This document shows, piece after piece, positions 55,246-64,000 of a stretch of 64,000 nt of DNA. The first letter of the stretch is position 1; every line of letters starts with the position of its first letter. A program made the position numbers and the translations under genes. The DNA is from Lolium rigidum. Taxonomy: Eukaryota; Streptophyta; Magnoliopsida; Poales; Poaceae. The stretch is taken from NCBI RefSeq assembly GCF_022539505.1, contig NC_061508.1:36078256-36142255 (forward strand), read 5' to 3'. Under the pieces are notes generated by a model. That model saw only the letters and a list, made by a program, of their open reading frames with translations, was not told the DNA's origin and ran no database searches.

Positions 55246-55800
55246 CACACCCCTTCCCCGCCGTTAACATGGTGGAGTGCACTTACCATGGAGGGTGCCA
55301 GCCAGGATTCTCGTGCAACATCAACATGGTAGGACCTGGGCACCACTCTGGTAAGGACAAAGACGAGGGCAGCTGCTCTCATAGCAAGGACACAGAAGAA
55401 GCCGTTCCACGCGATCGGCTCCGACACTTCCCAAAAATCTATGGAAGAATGTTGCGAAACCTTCATTGAGCGATTCAATCAACATGGAGGCCGATCCCAG
55501 CAATCGGCCAAGATTATCCTCGCCATACGTTCTGCCTATGTTCAACGTCGATCTAATGGGCAACGGTTTTACATCGGCTGATGAGCTGGAAGAAGTCAAC
55601 ATTGGTCCTAACGGAGCCGACGTTCAGATACAGTGCCTTGGCTAACTACAGAGCCGATATCCGCAGTTACCTGGCAGATTCGGCTCGGGGGGCACCTAGT
55701 CAGAGGAACATGTGCGATACATGTGCAGTGAAATATTGGGGGCCGATGGAAAGATCGGCCAGTAAAAAAAACAACAACAAAATCAGTACATACAAATCAT
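55246..55800 (+). pseudogene. Collapsed pol remnant
   Basis: After gag come short pieces reading VECTYHGGCQ, HSKDTEEAVP and, near 55585-55610, ADELEEVNIGPN, the last of which resembles the segment just before RT in Tat-type pol. No RT, RNase H or integrase motif follows. I read this as pol reduced by large deletions. Confidence 0.55.
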
Positions 55801-55916
55801 AGCCGATGCACAGACATCGACTTCAGAATGTAAAAAGCCGATGCACGGCCGTCGACTTTAGATAAGTTCAGTGAAACAAGTTCAGCAAAACATTCATCAG
55901 TATGCACAAAGAGGCT

Positions 55917-57700
55917 CTACTGAAGAAAAGCGTTGAGGGCGTGAAGGGCATCGGCACGGATTCGATCCACCTCGGCGATCTCAGCCTCGTCGTCCTCGTC
56001 TCTGCCCGTCACCAGCTGACTGCTCAGGGCACGAATTTCAGCCAGATCGGTCTTCAGATCGGCTGTGAGGCCTTTTGCTTCCTCTCGAGAGCGAGCAATG
56101 AGGGTTTCCTTGTCTTGGATAAGTTGTTTGGTCTCCCTGACCCTCTTTTCCAGGTAATCCAGTTCCTTGCGCAAGATCTCGAGTTCGGCACTATTGGTAG
56201 AAGTGTCGGTTTTGGCGTCCAAAGCGGCCTTCTTCTCGTTGAGCCGTTGACATTTGTCTGCAATATCAGCTGTCAACGGAAGCTGGGCGCGGCGAAGAGT
56301 AATTCTTTGACGAGCCGACTGCACCCTTGACCTGAAAACCGACAAAGTCACAGCCGGCCAAAGCTTAACCTGCAGCGTCACCGGGAGGTGGGGCTGGACG
56401 TCTTCGAGGATGCCCTTGACTGCCTCGGGGTTTTCGACCAGGGTTTCGACCGAGGAGGAGAGCAAAACCTTGAGACGCTGGAGCGGGCCATGGGCCGCGC
56501 TAGGGCTTGGCTCTTCACCTGCTTTGAAAGTAGCTGGCTCGATGGAGTCGGGATCGAACGTCAGCAAGCTTGAAAGATCACAACCCCGACGGACGAACAA
56601 GAGCGAGTATGAGCATACAACAAAGGAAAAGGGTAGGCCCGAGAGAGTGGAGCGTACCTCTCCCAAAGAAGGAAGGGCAGCCGATGTTGTGGCAATCGGC
56701 TTTTCGGTGAGCTCGGGCCAGAGTTAGCCACTTGGTCGCGCCACGCTCGGCGAGGTGGTTAGGCCGAGCGTGGCGGATGGCATCGGTACCTCTTCAACGT
56801 CCCCGCTAGAGGTCCCATTAGTCTGCAAAAGAAATGGTGAGCCGATCCAATTAGCAACGGGACGGTATGGAATATGAGCTGTTGAGGTAATTACATTTGA
56901 AACTTCCTGGCTCGGCGAGGAAACTCGTGGGTCTTTGCGAGCCCTTTTGACGCATCGACGCTTCACGCGTGACCCCGTTTTGATCGGAGCTTGGAGGTCA
57001 GCAGGCTCGGGAGTCGACCTTTTCCTAGAAGCCGACGCTGGCGAGTCCGTCTGGCTCTGTGTGGTGGATCTCTCAGAATCGCCCGGGGTGGAGTCCCTTG
57101 GGCTGGACTGTGCTTCCTCACCGGAGTTCTCTTCGGTGGAAGTCCGAAAGAAGAAGTACAACCATGTTACAAAAGACTAGGGAAGACAGATGAATTTGGT
57201 CAAGGCACGAGTCGGCTTACATGCAAGCTTGCTCGGACGGGAGCTTTGCGCTTCGGTGGTTTTCTCGGCAGCTACTTTCCTCACCGCCTTCCTCGCTCGG
57301 GTTGAGGCTCGGGGGCAACCGACCCCGAGGATGCTTTACTCTTGGGAGCCGATTTCGGAGAAATCGGCTGGCTCTGCATTATGACCTTCTTCAAGGGCGG
57401 TGAGTTCTGACAGAAGAGAACCACCGGGGCTGGTGGAAGAAACTTGAAAGGGGAGCCATCGGCTTGTGTGGGCTCTGGGCCATCCTGTTGCTGCCAAGGA
57501 ATATTGTCAGGTTACAGACAATCGTCATGAGCCATTGCAAGTAATTTATATGTAATGGTACCTGGTGTGCAGGAACGTCATATTCAGCATCAAGTTGCTT
57601 CAGCAACGGTCCTAGAGCTCTTCTGAAGGCGTGGGTCTTCCACATCGACCACCAAGTCTCGAAGCCATCGGTAGTGGTGGTGAAACGAGAGGTTATGAGG
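55917..57700 (-). pseudogene. C-terminal part of the antisense PMD gene, coiled coil
   Basis: Minus strand, downstream of the PMD domain. Parts: MWKTHAFRRALGPLLKQLDA near 57645; a Ser/Thr-rich charged linker (57161-56724) with a basic KRRCVKRARK motif; then 56666-55917 with a heptad-rich segment (SAELEILRKELDYLEKRVRE, TKQLIQDKETLIARSREEAK) that should form a coiled coil and ends ADALHALNAFLQ. Frames are interrupted, some perhaps by introns. PMD proteins of retrotransposons often carry such long C-termini. Confidence 0.6.
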
Positions 57701-58960
57701 AATTGGAAGGGCCGAGAGCGTCAAAGAAGGTATAGCACCTTTGGCCGTAAGAATGTCGGCGGTTCAGCCCTGCTTGCTGTCAGGTGGTGGAGGAAGAAGT
57801 GTGGGGGCACTTGCCCGAGGCCAAGCTGCCGGGCTACTACCACCGGTTGGTAAGACTCATAACCAGGCTTAATGATCCTATTTGAGGTACTCATGCCAAC
57901 TGGGAGAAAGCAAGGACGGATCATGATAGAGTACGAGTGCCAGGTGTCTGGCGTCATCGGCAGAGGCTGTCTAATCGGAAGGAGGCTCGGATTCTCAAAG
58001 ATTTCCGATTCGAGTATAAGGGAAGAACAGGGGGTTGTCCAGGCCTTGGAAGAAAATCTTGAACCACTCTGCTGCTTCCTTGGGGATCAGCCTGCTGCCT
58101 GGGAGACTATACAGAGCTTGGCCATAGCTAGTGCATCGGATGTCCTTCCCATTTGCATCTGGGAAGGTGCAGGTGGCAAGAGGTGGGAAGTTTGGAATTT
58201 GGTTTTGAAAGTACAACTGAGCCCATAACTGAATAAACCACCAGGGGCCTCCTGTTTTAACTGTCCTTTGGGAGAACAGTTTGACGGACATCAGTTGAAG
58301 AGATCGATAGACCTCTCCAAGGAGCAGTTTTCCAAGGCCAAGTTGAGTACCTTTGGCGAGCTCATAATCCAGGGAGAGGTAATTCTTGGTTGGGGAGAGT
58401 GAAGGACCACAAAATATGAAGTGCTCCAGCCAGAAGTTCAAGAAAGCTGTGTGCTCTCTTTCTGTCACAGGGCTTTTGGTTTTCATATAACGCCTGAGGT
58501 AGGCGCCCAGCCTTGTACACTCTGTTTTGGAGGAAAGGGTGAAAGGGACCTTTGGCAATTTAAAGGCGAGAGGGGCTTGGGGATGCAATGTCCAAGCTCG
58601 TGATCATGGCCACGTCCGGCAGAGTTGGTGTCATGGGGCCATGGCCGAACATGAAGCAATTTAGTGCATCAGACCAAAAGTAGCCGATGGTTTTCAGGAT
58701 GTTCTCATTCTTTTCAAGAGGAGACAATGATAATGACTAGGCATCGGCTATCCCTATCGTATCCCGGGTAGCATAGTGTGTTTTGGACACTCTCTCTGTA
58801 CCATGCCACCCAACCTTCGGGAGGATTAGGCCAGGCTCGCAGGCAGTCGACCCAGGAAGTCAGATCTAAATTCTGGTTCGCAAAGGGGATTCTATTGGCC
58901 TCGCATGAGATTAAGTGAGCGGGACTCTCGGAAGAACGGGGGACAAGACACATAGAGTTT
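57701..58960 (-). pseudogene. Antisense plant-mobile-domain (PMD, aminotransferase-like) gene
   Basis: Minus strand. Conserved PMD blocks appear in order with frameshifts: PPEGWVAWYRESVQ (58840), NENILKTIGYFWSDALNCFM with FGHGPMTPTLPDVAMITSLD (58715-58595), AFKLPKVPFTLSSKTECTRL (58560), EREHTAFLNFWLEHFIFCGP, GKLLLGEVYRSLQLMS, WFIQLWAQLYFQNQIPNF, YGQALYSLPGSRLIPKEAAE and YQPVVVARQLGLGQVPPHFF (57840). PMD proteins (for example Arabidopsis MAIL1/MAIN) act in the nucleus in silencing and genome stability; retrotransposons have captured or donated the domain. At least two one-base shifts (near 58720 and 58590) break the frame. The strand is opposite to gag. Confidence 0.8.
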
Positions 58961-59495
58961 GGGAGAGAAGGGTGCGGCAGCAGGATATCTGAAACCTAAA
59001 ATTGATAACGGAATAAGGCATTAATTCAGGTGTTTGCTGTTTAATCCGAACCTTGATTCAGATGGCGAAGAAGCGGTCAAGGATCACCTTCAGGCCAGAG
59101 ACCATAGCGTGGGCATTGGATGATGTTACCCTTGGGTCCGTTTCAGTTGCGAACCTGTGCGATTTGACATCTGAGGTTCATATGGCCGGGGGTTGGATCT
59201 GTTCAAGCGGCATTTTGGGGGTCTGAGTTTTGCTCTCTTGGACAAGTCACAGATTGCCATTTGATAGACAATAGAGTTGGCTTTGCTCGCGTTTCATGGA
59301 AAGGTCCGATGTGCTGCCATCAGCTCTTGATTTGCTGACTTATTGTAGCAATCGGCGAAATTGGTAAAAGGACAAAATTGGCTGAGAAATTTCTTCTTCA
59401 TTAATCAGGAGGTTTTTTACAATGAAGAGCCGATTGCTCAAGAAAGGAAGAACAAAAGAAGAGCTGATTGCTCAGGAACTACTAGTCCTACATTA

Positions 59496-59966
59496 CTAAT
59501 CCTCGCTGGCCTCGTCGTCGGCATCGTAGCTGCCGTCGGCCGGCCTTCCGGAGAGGTCCTCGTCGCTGCTACCCTAGCCCTCGGCCGGAGCTTCGTCTTC
59601 CTCGTCATCATCATCGTCCTCGCTGTCCGCCCAAGCGCGGAAGCGCTTCGCCGGCGGATACCCAGCGGAGGAAGAGGAATCATCCTCCTCCTCTTCTTCT
59701 TCTTCCTCTACTTCTTCTTCTTCCTCCTCCTCGTCGGAGGAGGTGGGGTTCGCCCAGGAGTGGAGGTCGTCTTCGCTCTCGCTCTTCAGCTCCCCTTCAA
59801 TGAGGAACTCAAGGTCGTCCTCCCCATCGGTCAGAGGTAAGTCACCATCTGACCCGACGAGTGCTTCGGGTAGGCCTTCTGACACATGGTCGAAGTTCCA
59901 CTCCTGCTCGCTCGAGGAGGAAGATTGGAAAGAGAGGCCTGAAGAGATGGAGGAAGAGGAAGACAT
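59496..59966 (-). pseudogene. Antisense acidic serine/glutamate-rich ORF with one nonsense codon
   Basis: Minus strand, starts MSSSSSISSGLSFQSSSSSE at 59966, then NFDHVSEGLPEALVGSDGDL, PLTDGEDDLEFLIEGELKSE and a long Glu/Asp run, YPPAKRFRAWADSEDDDDDE, EDEAPAEG. A TAG at 59574-59576 interrupts it; the frame continues GSSDEDLSGRPADGSYDADD to a stop at 59496, so a Trp codon has probably become TAG. No catalytic domain. Very acidic proteins like this recur beside PMD genes in grass retrotransposons. It may be a first exon of the PMD transcription unit or a separate ORF. Confidence 0.6.
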
Positions 59967-60229
59967 TGCTACAGGGAAAGAGGGTTTTTTGGGTGCCGAT
60001 GGCCGGAACAGAGCAAGAGGATGAAGTGGCAAACCGTTCGGCACAGTTAAATAAAGGGGGTATGGTGGAGGTTTAATGCCACTGCGGTTTCCGAGGAAGT
60101 GATGTTAAAGCTATCAAATCTTGCTGAGAAGTGGAAGTGGCAAGGCATCATGATGAAGGATACTGCGGCGGTTTTGCTCTGCCACGACATGACCCGACGA
60201 AGAAAAGCAGAGTGATTTTGGAATTGTCA

Positions 60230-60602
60230 TTTCACCTACACATAACTGAATTAGAGATGAATTCATGTTATTAGGATTACATTATATGATCAATATCATT
60301 CATCCAACACCCCGCTATCACCTCATGCCTACTCCTTTAGCCACTGAAAGTTACACGTCACTACTTCCGTTGAAAACTGGAAATCTGCTACTATTGGTTA
60401 TTGTTTTTTCTACTACTTTGAATGAACTGCTATAAATCACCACTTGATTTCTGAGTTTATTGATATACATGTGTGGTTGGGAGTGTGAAGTCTCAATTGC
60501 TAAAGTCTTACTGATATTCTTGTGTTCCCCTTGAGTCGAACTATAAATTAGGGTAATACTACATATCGAAGATTTTAGCGATCCCCTCTACTTGTGGCAT
60601 CA
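60230..60602 (+). repeat. LTR piece 3 of the composite Gypsy element
   Basis: Resumes the interrupted LTR and ends GATCCCCTCTACTTGTGGCA TCA, closely matching the end of the solo LTR family (CCCCTATACTTGTGGGTCATCA reversed at 29371). The exact left border with the Tat-like element is uncertain by some tens of bases because the Tat 3' LTR is missing. Confidence 0.6.
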
Positions 60603-60612
60603 AGCCATTTTC

Positions 60613-60630
60613 TTGCGTCGTTGCCAGAGA
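60613..60630 (+). other. Primer-binding site of the composite Gypsy element
   Basis: TTGCGTCGTTGCCAGAGA resembles the tRNA-Asp-type PBS TGGCGCCGTTGCCGGGGA with several changes, 10 bp after the LTR end. Confidence 0.5.
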
Positions 60631-60693
60631 GCCTAGATTTATTGGTAAGAACACTTTTTATTATTTAATTTTTTTACTTATTTGTTTCTCACC

Positions 60694-61822
60694 ATGGGAA
60701 AGGATAAGGATTTTTCTAAGAAGGTTATTGTGTCTTCCACTACAAGGAAAGGTACAAATTTGTCTTCTAAGTCACACTTTTCACATGATAAATTTAGAAC
60801 TTATTATTAGCAATTATTTTTGCATGTGATAAATTTGGACCTTACATAATCAATTATATGGTAATTGCACACATGGATCATCAAGCTTTGTGCCATATTT
60901 TAGCTAAGAAAGATGAAAAGCCAAAATTGATCATATGGGTTTTATTACTCCAAGAATATGATTTACAAATTGTAGATAGGAGGGTAACGATAATCCCGTG
61001 GATGGTCATCTTTCACGCATGTGAGGCATAGTTAATGATCATGTTCCTATAAATGAATCATTCCTAGGAGAATATCTTGCTTCTATAGAAACTAAAGATA
61101 CTTGGTATGCAGAGTTTGCTAATTTACTTGCAGGAAAGATCCTCTCATCACATTTTACTTATCATCAAAAGAATAAATTCTTTAATGATTTGAGGAAGTA
61201 CTATTGGGATGAGACACATTTATACCGACATGGGCCTGATGGGATAATTAGACGGTGTAGTCCAGATCATGAGACACAAACTGTTTTGCAGAGAGTGCGC
61301 ATCACAACCCATATGGAGGGCATCATGCTGGTAATCGCACCACTGCGAAAGTACTTAAGTCGGGATTCTACTTGCCAAACCTATTCAAGGATGCACACAA
61401 GATGGTTAAAAATTGTGAAGTATGCCAACGCGCATGTAACATAGGTAAGAGACAATAAATAGCTATAAGATATAATCTATTTGTAGATCCTTTCGATGTC
61501 TTGGGGATGGACTAAATGGGCCCATTTCCCATGTCTAATGCATACAATAATATTCTTGTTGTTGTTGACTATGTTACTAAATGGGTTGAAGCTATACCAA
61601 CAGCGCATGCTGATGCAACCACATCTGTAAAAATGATCAACAATAGCATATTCCCCAAGTTTGGAGTTCCTAGTAGGTATTTAATAACTCATGGTGGAAC
61701 TCATTTTTATGGAGAAGACTTTCAGGAACATACTGAGTAAGTAAGTACGGGGTAACACATCGCGTTTCATCACCTAACCATCCTCAAACCAGTGGGAAAG
61801 TCGAGCTTTCTAACCGGTTGAT
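60694..61822 (+). pseudogene. Gypsy gag start fused by deletion to RNase H and integrase
   Basis: A short gag-like start (MGKDKDFSKKVIVSSTTRKG) is followed within about 150 bp by RNase H sequence (HMDHQALCHILAKKDEKPKL, YDLQIVDR), then the integrase zinc-binding region (HNPYGGHHAG, CEVCQRA) and core (MGPFPMSNAYNNILVVVDYV, TKWVEAIPTAHADATTSVKM, FPKFGVPSRYLITHGGTHFY). Protease and RT are gone. Numerous stops and frameshifts exist, and integrase is cut by the LTR at 61823. A 40-bp imperfect direct repeat (GTGATAAATTT type) lies at the deletion point. Confidence 0.85.
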
Positions 61823-63127
61823 TGATACGTCTCCAAGGTACCTATAATTTCTGATGTTCCATGCTTGTTTTATGACAATACCTACATGTTTTGCTAGCAC
61901 TTTATAAGGTTTTTATGCATTTTCCGGAACTAACCTATTAACAAGATGCCAAAGTGCCAGTTCCTGTTTTCTGCTGTTTTTGGTTCCAGAAAAGCTGTTC
62001 GGGCAATATTCTCGGAATTAGGCGAAACTCCAGAAAGACTCTAGGGGCGCCGCCACCATCGCGAAACTCCAATTCGGGGACAGAATCTCTGTTCCGGCAC
62101 GCCGCCGGGACGGGGAAGTGCCCCCGGAAGCCATCTCCATCGACGCCACCGCCTCCATCATGCTCCGTGAGTAATTCCCCCATGGACTACGGGTTCTGGC
62201 TGTAGCTAGTTGGTACTCTCTCCCCCATGTACTTCAATACAATGATCTCATGAGCTGCCTTACATGATTGAGATTCATCTGATGTAATCGGTGTTGTGTT
62301 TGTTGGGATCCGATGGATTGTTACATTATGATTAGTCTATCTATAAAGTTTGTGAAGTTATTGTTGCTGCAATCTTGCTGTGTTTAATGCTTGTCACTAG
62401 GGCCCGAGTGGCATGATCTCAGATATAAGCTCCATACTTGTTGCTTAGATTGTATCTACAAGTTGTTTGCACATGTCTATGTCCGGAACCCGAGGCCCCG
62501 AGTGACAAAGCAATCGGGATAACTGGAGGGAAGGCTTAGGTATGAGGATCACATGTTTTCACCAAGTGTTAATGCTTTGCTCCGGTGCTCTATTAAAAGG
62601 AGTGCCTTAATTTCCGAGTAGATTCCCTTGAGGCCCGGCTGCCACCGAGCTGGTAGGACAAAAGATGTTATGCAAGTTTCTCATTGCGAGCACGTATAAC
62701 TATATATGGAAAACATGCCTACATGATTAATAATATTGATGTTACTGTCTTAATGCTATTTCAATCCTATCAATTGCCCAACCGTAATTTGTTCACCCAA
62801 CACTTGTTATTGGAGAGTTACCACTAGTGTAGATAGCTGGGAACCCCGGTCCATCTCTCATCATCATATACTCGTTCTATATGTCATTGGAAGTAGTATC
62901 AACTATTTTCTGGTGCCATTGCCTTTGTGTTATTGCTACTACTGCTGTGTTACTGTTACTACTGCTCTCATATTACTGCTACTTTCACATCACCCCTGTT
63001 ACTAGTGCTTTTCTAGGTGCAGCTGAATTGACAACTCAGTTGTTAAGGCTTATAAGTATTCTTTACCTCCCCTTGTGTCGAATCAATAAATTTGGGTTTT
63101 ACTTCTCTCGATGACAAGGTATTAACT
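61823..63127 (+). mobile_element. Gypsy LTR (solo or truncated), same family as the 29371 solo LTR
   Basis: Starts TGATACGTCTCCAAGGTACC and shares long stretches with the reverse complement of 29371-30905, for example CTAACCTATTAACAAGATGC, GTGTTGTGTTTGTTGGGATC and AAGATGTTATGCAAGTTTCT. It lacks the final CTTGTGGGTCATCA because another element starts at 63128. Whether an internal region exists beyond the window is unknown. Confidence 0.8.
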
Positions 63128-63495
63128 TGTCAATGCCTACGGGTTGTAGACTAGGGTTTAGTTGGAAGTAGAGGGCAAGTAGATCTCGAAGGTTTCAGCC
63201 GAAAATTACTCGACGATTCTGAAACTAGGGTTTGAGAAACAATGATTCGATGCTTTCTTTGTCCCTCGACTCCCCCTTATATAGGAGGCGGAGCCGAGGG
63301 ATTCGTATTGTACAAGTTACAGAGTCCGGGAAGGTTTCTAACTCCTCCCGCAAGATTACAAATAATGCTTCCTATTACAACTCTAGCTTTCCTTAACAAT
63401 ATCTTGGGCTTCCGAATCTTCTTATTCTTCGGGTAGTGGGCCTTCAGTAAACCCCGGTACTATCTTTGGCAGGCCCATTGGGGATGCCTATGTCA
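63128..63495 (-). repeat. 3' LTR of a minus-strand Gypsy element that extends beyond the window
   Basis: 368 bp, starting TGTCAATGCCTACGGGTTGT and ending GCCTATGTCA. On the minus strand a TATA box CTATATAAG lies near 63275. GTAGCCCCCGAG (63496-63507) directly follows, the reversed polypurine tract CTCGGGGGCTAC, so this is the 3' LTR and the body lies to the right. Confidence 0.8.
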
Positions 63496-64000
63496 GTAGC
63501 CCCCGAGATTTTGCTTGAATCGTAGAGTCAGGGAAAATCTCCACTGTTTATTTTTACTCGACAACTTAAAACTTTTCTATATTTCTTCACATAAATTTTT
63601 ATATTGTACAGGGATAATGGTAGTTGGGGCTAGTTCATCTGACGGATCAGGTACTAGTTAACTGCTCTAGTGGCAATCCGCAAAAACCTACTTCAAAATC
63701 ACGTCCCTGGACATGATCTCGGGATACTCGGTGTAAACTTCGACAGGTGCCGCTTAAGGTCTTACCATTCTGTCGAGTCCCGGCCATATTTATCGGGTAC
63801 CTAACGCGTCCGTTAGGATTTTTCTTCGTATCCGTTGATACGGATAAAAGTAGCAAACCGATGTCAGAGACGGCGCCACGCCTCACAGAACGGATCTGGG
63901 GTCTTACCTTCGCAAAGTTTTGCGGCATTCAGAAATTGATCGCAATTTTGGCGTTCTGAGAATATATTGTCGAGTGCTTATTCGGCTGTTGGAATGGCAC
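63496..64000 (-). mobile_element. 3' internal region of the minus-strand Gypsy element
   Basis: Begins with the polypurine tract and continues as non-coding sequence to the window end. Short ORFs have no recognisable motif. Coding parts should lie further right. Confidence 0.6.

Larger units (their letters stand above)
52247..60229 (+). mobile_element. Tat-like Gypsy element lacking pol, with antisense PMD gene
   Basis: 5' LTR 52247-53414, PBS, gag 53474-about 55245, then only a trace of pol, followed by antisense genes: a plant-mobile-domain gene (58953-55917) and an acidic ORF (59966-59496). The 3' LTR is missing; the sequence returns to the host LTR at about 60230. Antisense ORFs between pol and the 3' LTR are known for Tat-lineage (Grande, Retand, Ogre) elements, which supports the lineage. 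Without pol the element depends on others to move. Confidence 0.75.
48548..61822 (+). mobile_element. Composite Gypsy element carrying two nested Gypsy insertions
   Basis: Plus-strand element whose 5' LTR begins TGATACATCTCGAATGTATC at 48548 and ends CTTGTGGCATCA at 60602. The LTR is interrupted by a minus-strand Gypsy fragment (48708-51525) and by a Tat-like element (52247-about 60229), so LTR pieces lie at 48548-48707, 51526-52246 and about 60230-60602. A PBS, a short gag start, and RNase H-integrase follow, up to 61822, where another LTR (61823) cuts integrase. The order LTR, PBS, gag, IN on one strand supports a single element. Confidence 0.75.

Noticed and set aside
59361..59840. 159-codon plus-strand hydrophobic ORF that looks like a membrane protein
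   Set aside because: It is antisense to Glu/Asp codons of the acidic ORF; GAA/GAG runs read as Phe/Leu on the other strand.
1..64000. Ribosomal RNA or tRNA genes
   Set aside because: I saw no rRNA core sequence and no cloverleaf with A and B box; tRNA-like words are only the PBS of LTR elements.

Overview
This window is nuclear DNA from a grass, most likely of the Pooideae (the wheat, barley, oat and ryegrass group). The evidence is spliced plant genes with GC-rich first exons, many Stowaway and hAT MITEs, Gypsy LTRs that begin TGATACGTCTCC, and a CACTA end that begins CACTAGTAG with TTTAGTCCCGG-type subterminal repeats. The species cannot be fixed from the sequence alone. A scaffold gap of 100 N lies at 36391-36490.

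Four conventional genes are convincing. The left end holds RPL35A (ribosomal protein eL33, minus strand, 1266-1788) and, head to head with it, a GON-4-like SANT/Myb-domain nuclear protein (plus strand, 2699-8251, eight coding exons). They share a short promoter region with a telo-box, four site II elements and a G-box, the usual architecture of plant ribosomal-protein promoters. A GT31 galactosyltransferase-like gene (minus strand, 9083-10184) converges on the GON4-like gene. A secreted HAD-type acid phosphatase/VSP-like gene (plus strand, 45000-47273) stands alone between repeat blocks. A 108-codon ORF at 43978-44304 has a plausible core promoter but no known function.

From 10.5 to 21.9 kb the sequence has no convincing gene. 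It holds small DNA transposons (hAT elements with 8-bp target duplications at 10692 and 16844, several Stowaway MITEs, long-TIR MITEs), two possible captured gene fragments, and an unusual degenerate repeat built on GCAACTTTGGTGCC that is itself duplicated (14288-15411).

From 21.9 to 42.4 kb there is one L1-type LINE on the minus strand, cut by four insertions: a 4-kb deleted Gypsy element (24917-28939, TSD TCGCA), a solo LTR (29371-30905, TSD ATCCC), an Athila-like Gypsy element (from 33134), and a CACTA transposon (ending at 41939) that carries a Transposase_24-like region and a Ulp1/C48-like protease. Removing the first two insertions restores the LINE reading frame exactly.

From 48.5 to 64.0 kb there is a second nest. 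One plus-strand Gypsy element (LTR pieces at 48548, 51526 and about 60230, then PBS, RNase H and integrase) was entered by a minus-strand gag-only Gypsy element (48708-51525) and by a Tat-like element (52247-about 60229). The Tat-like element has lost nearly all of pol but keeps gag and an antisense plant-mobile-domain (PMD) gene plus an acidic antisense ORF. A further LTR (61823) and the 3' LTR of another minus-strand Gypsy element (63128) close the window. The PMD-carrying, pol-less element and the Ulp1-carrying CACTA are the most interesting contents. Both belong to known classes, so I see no clearly undescribed system.
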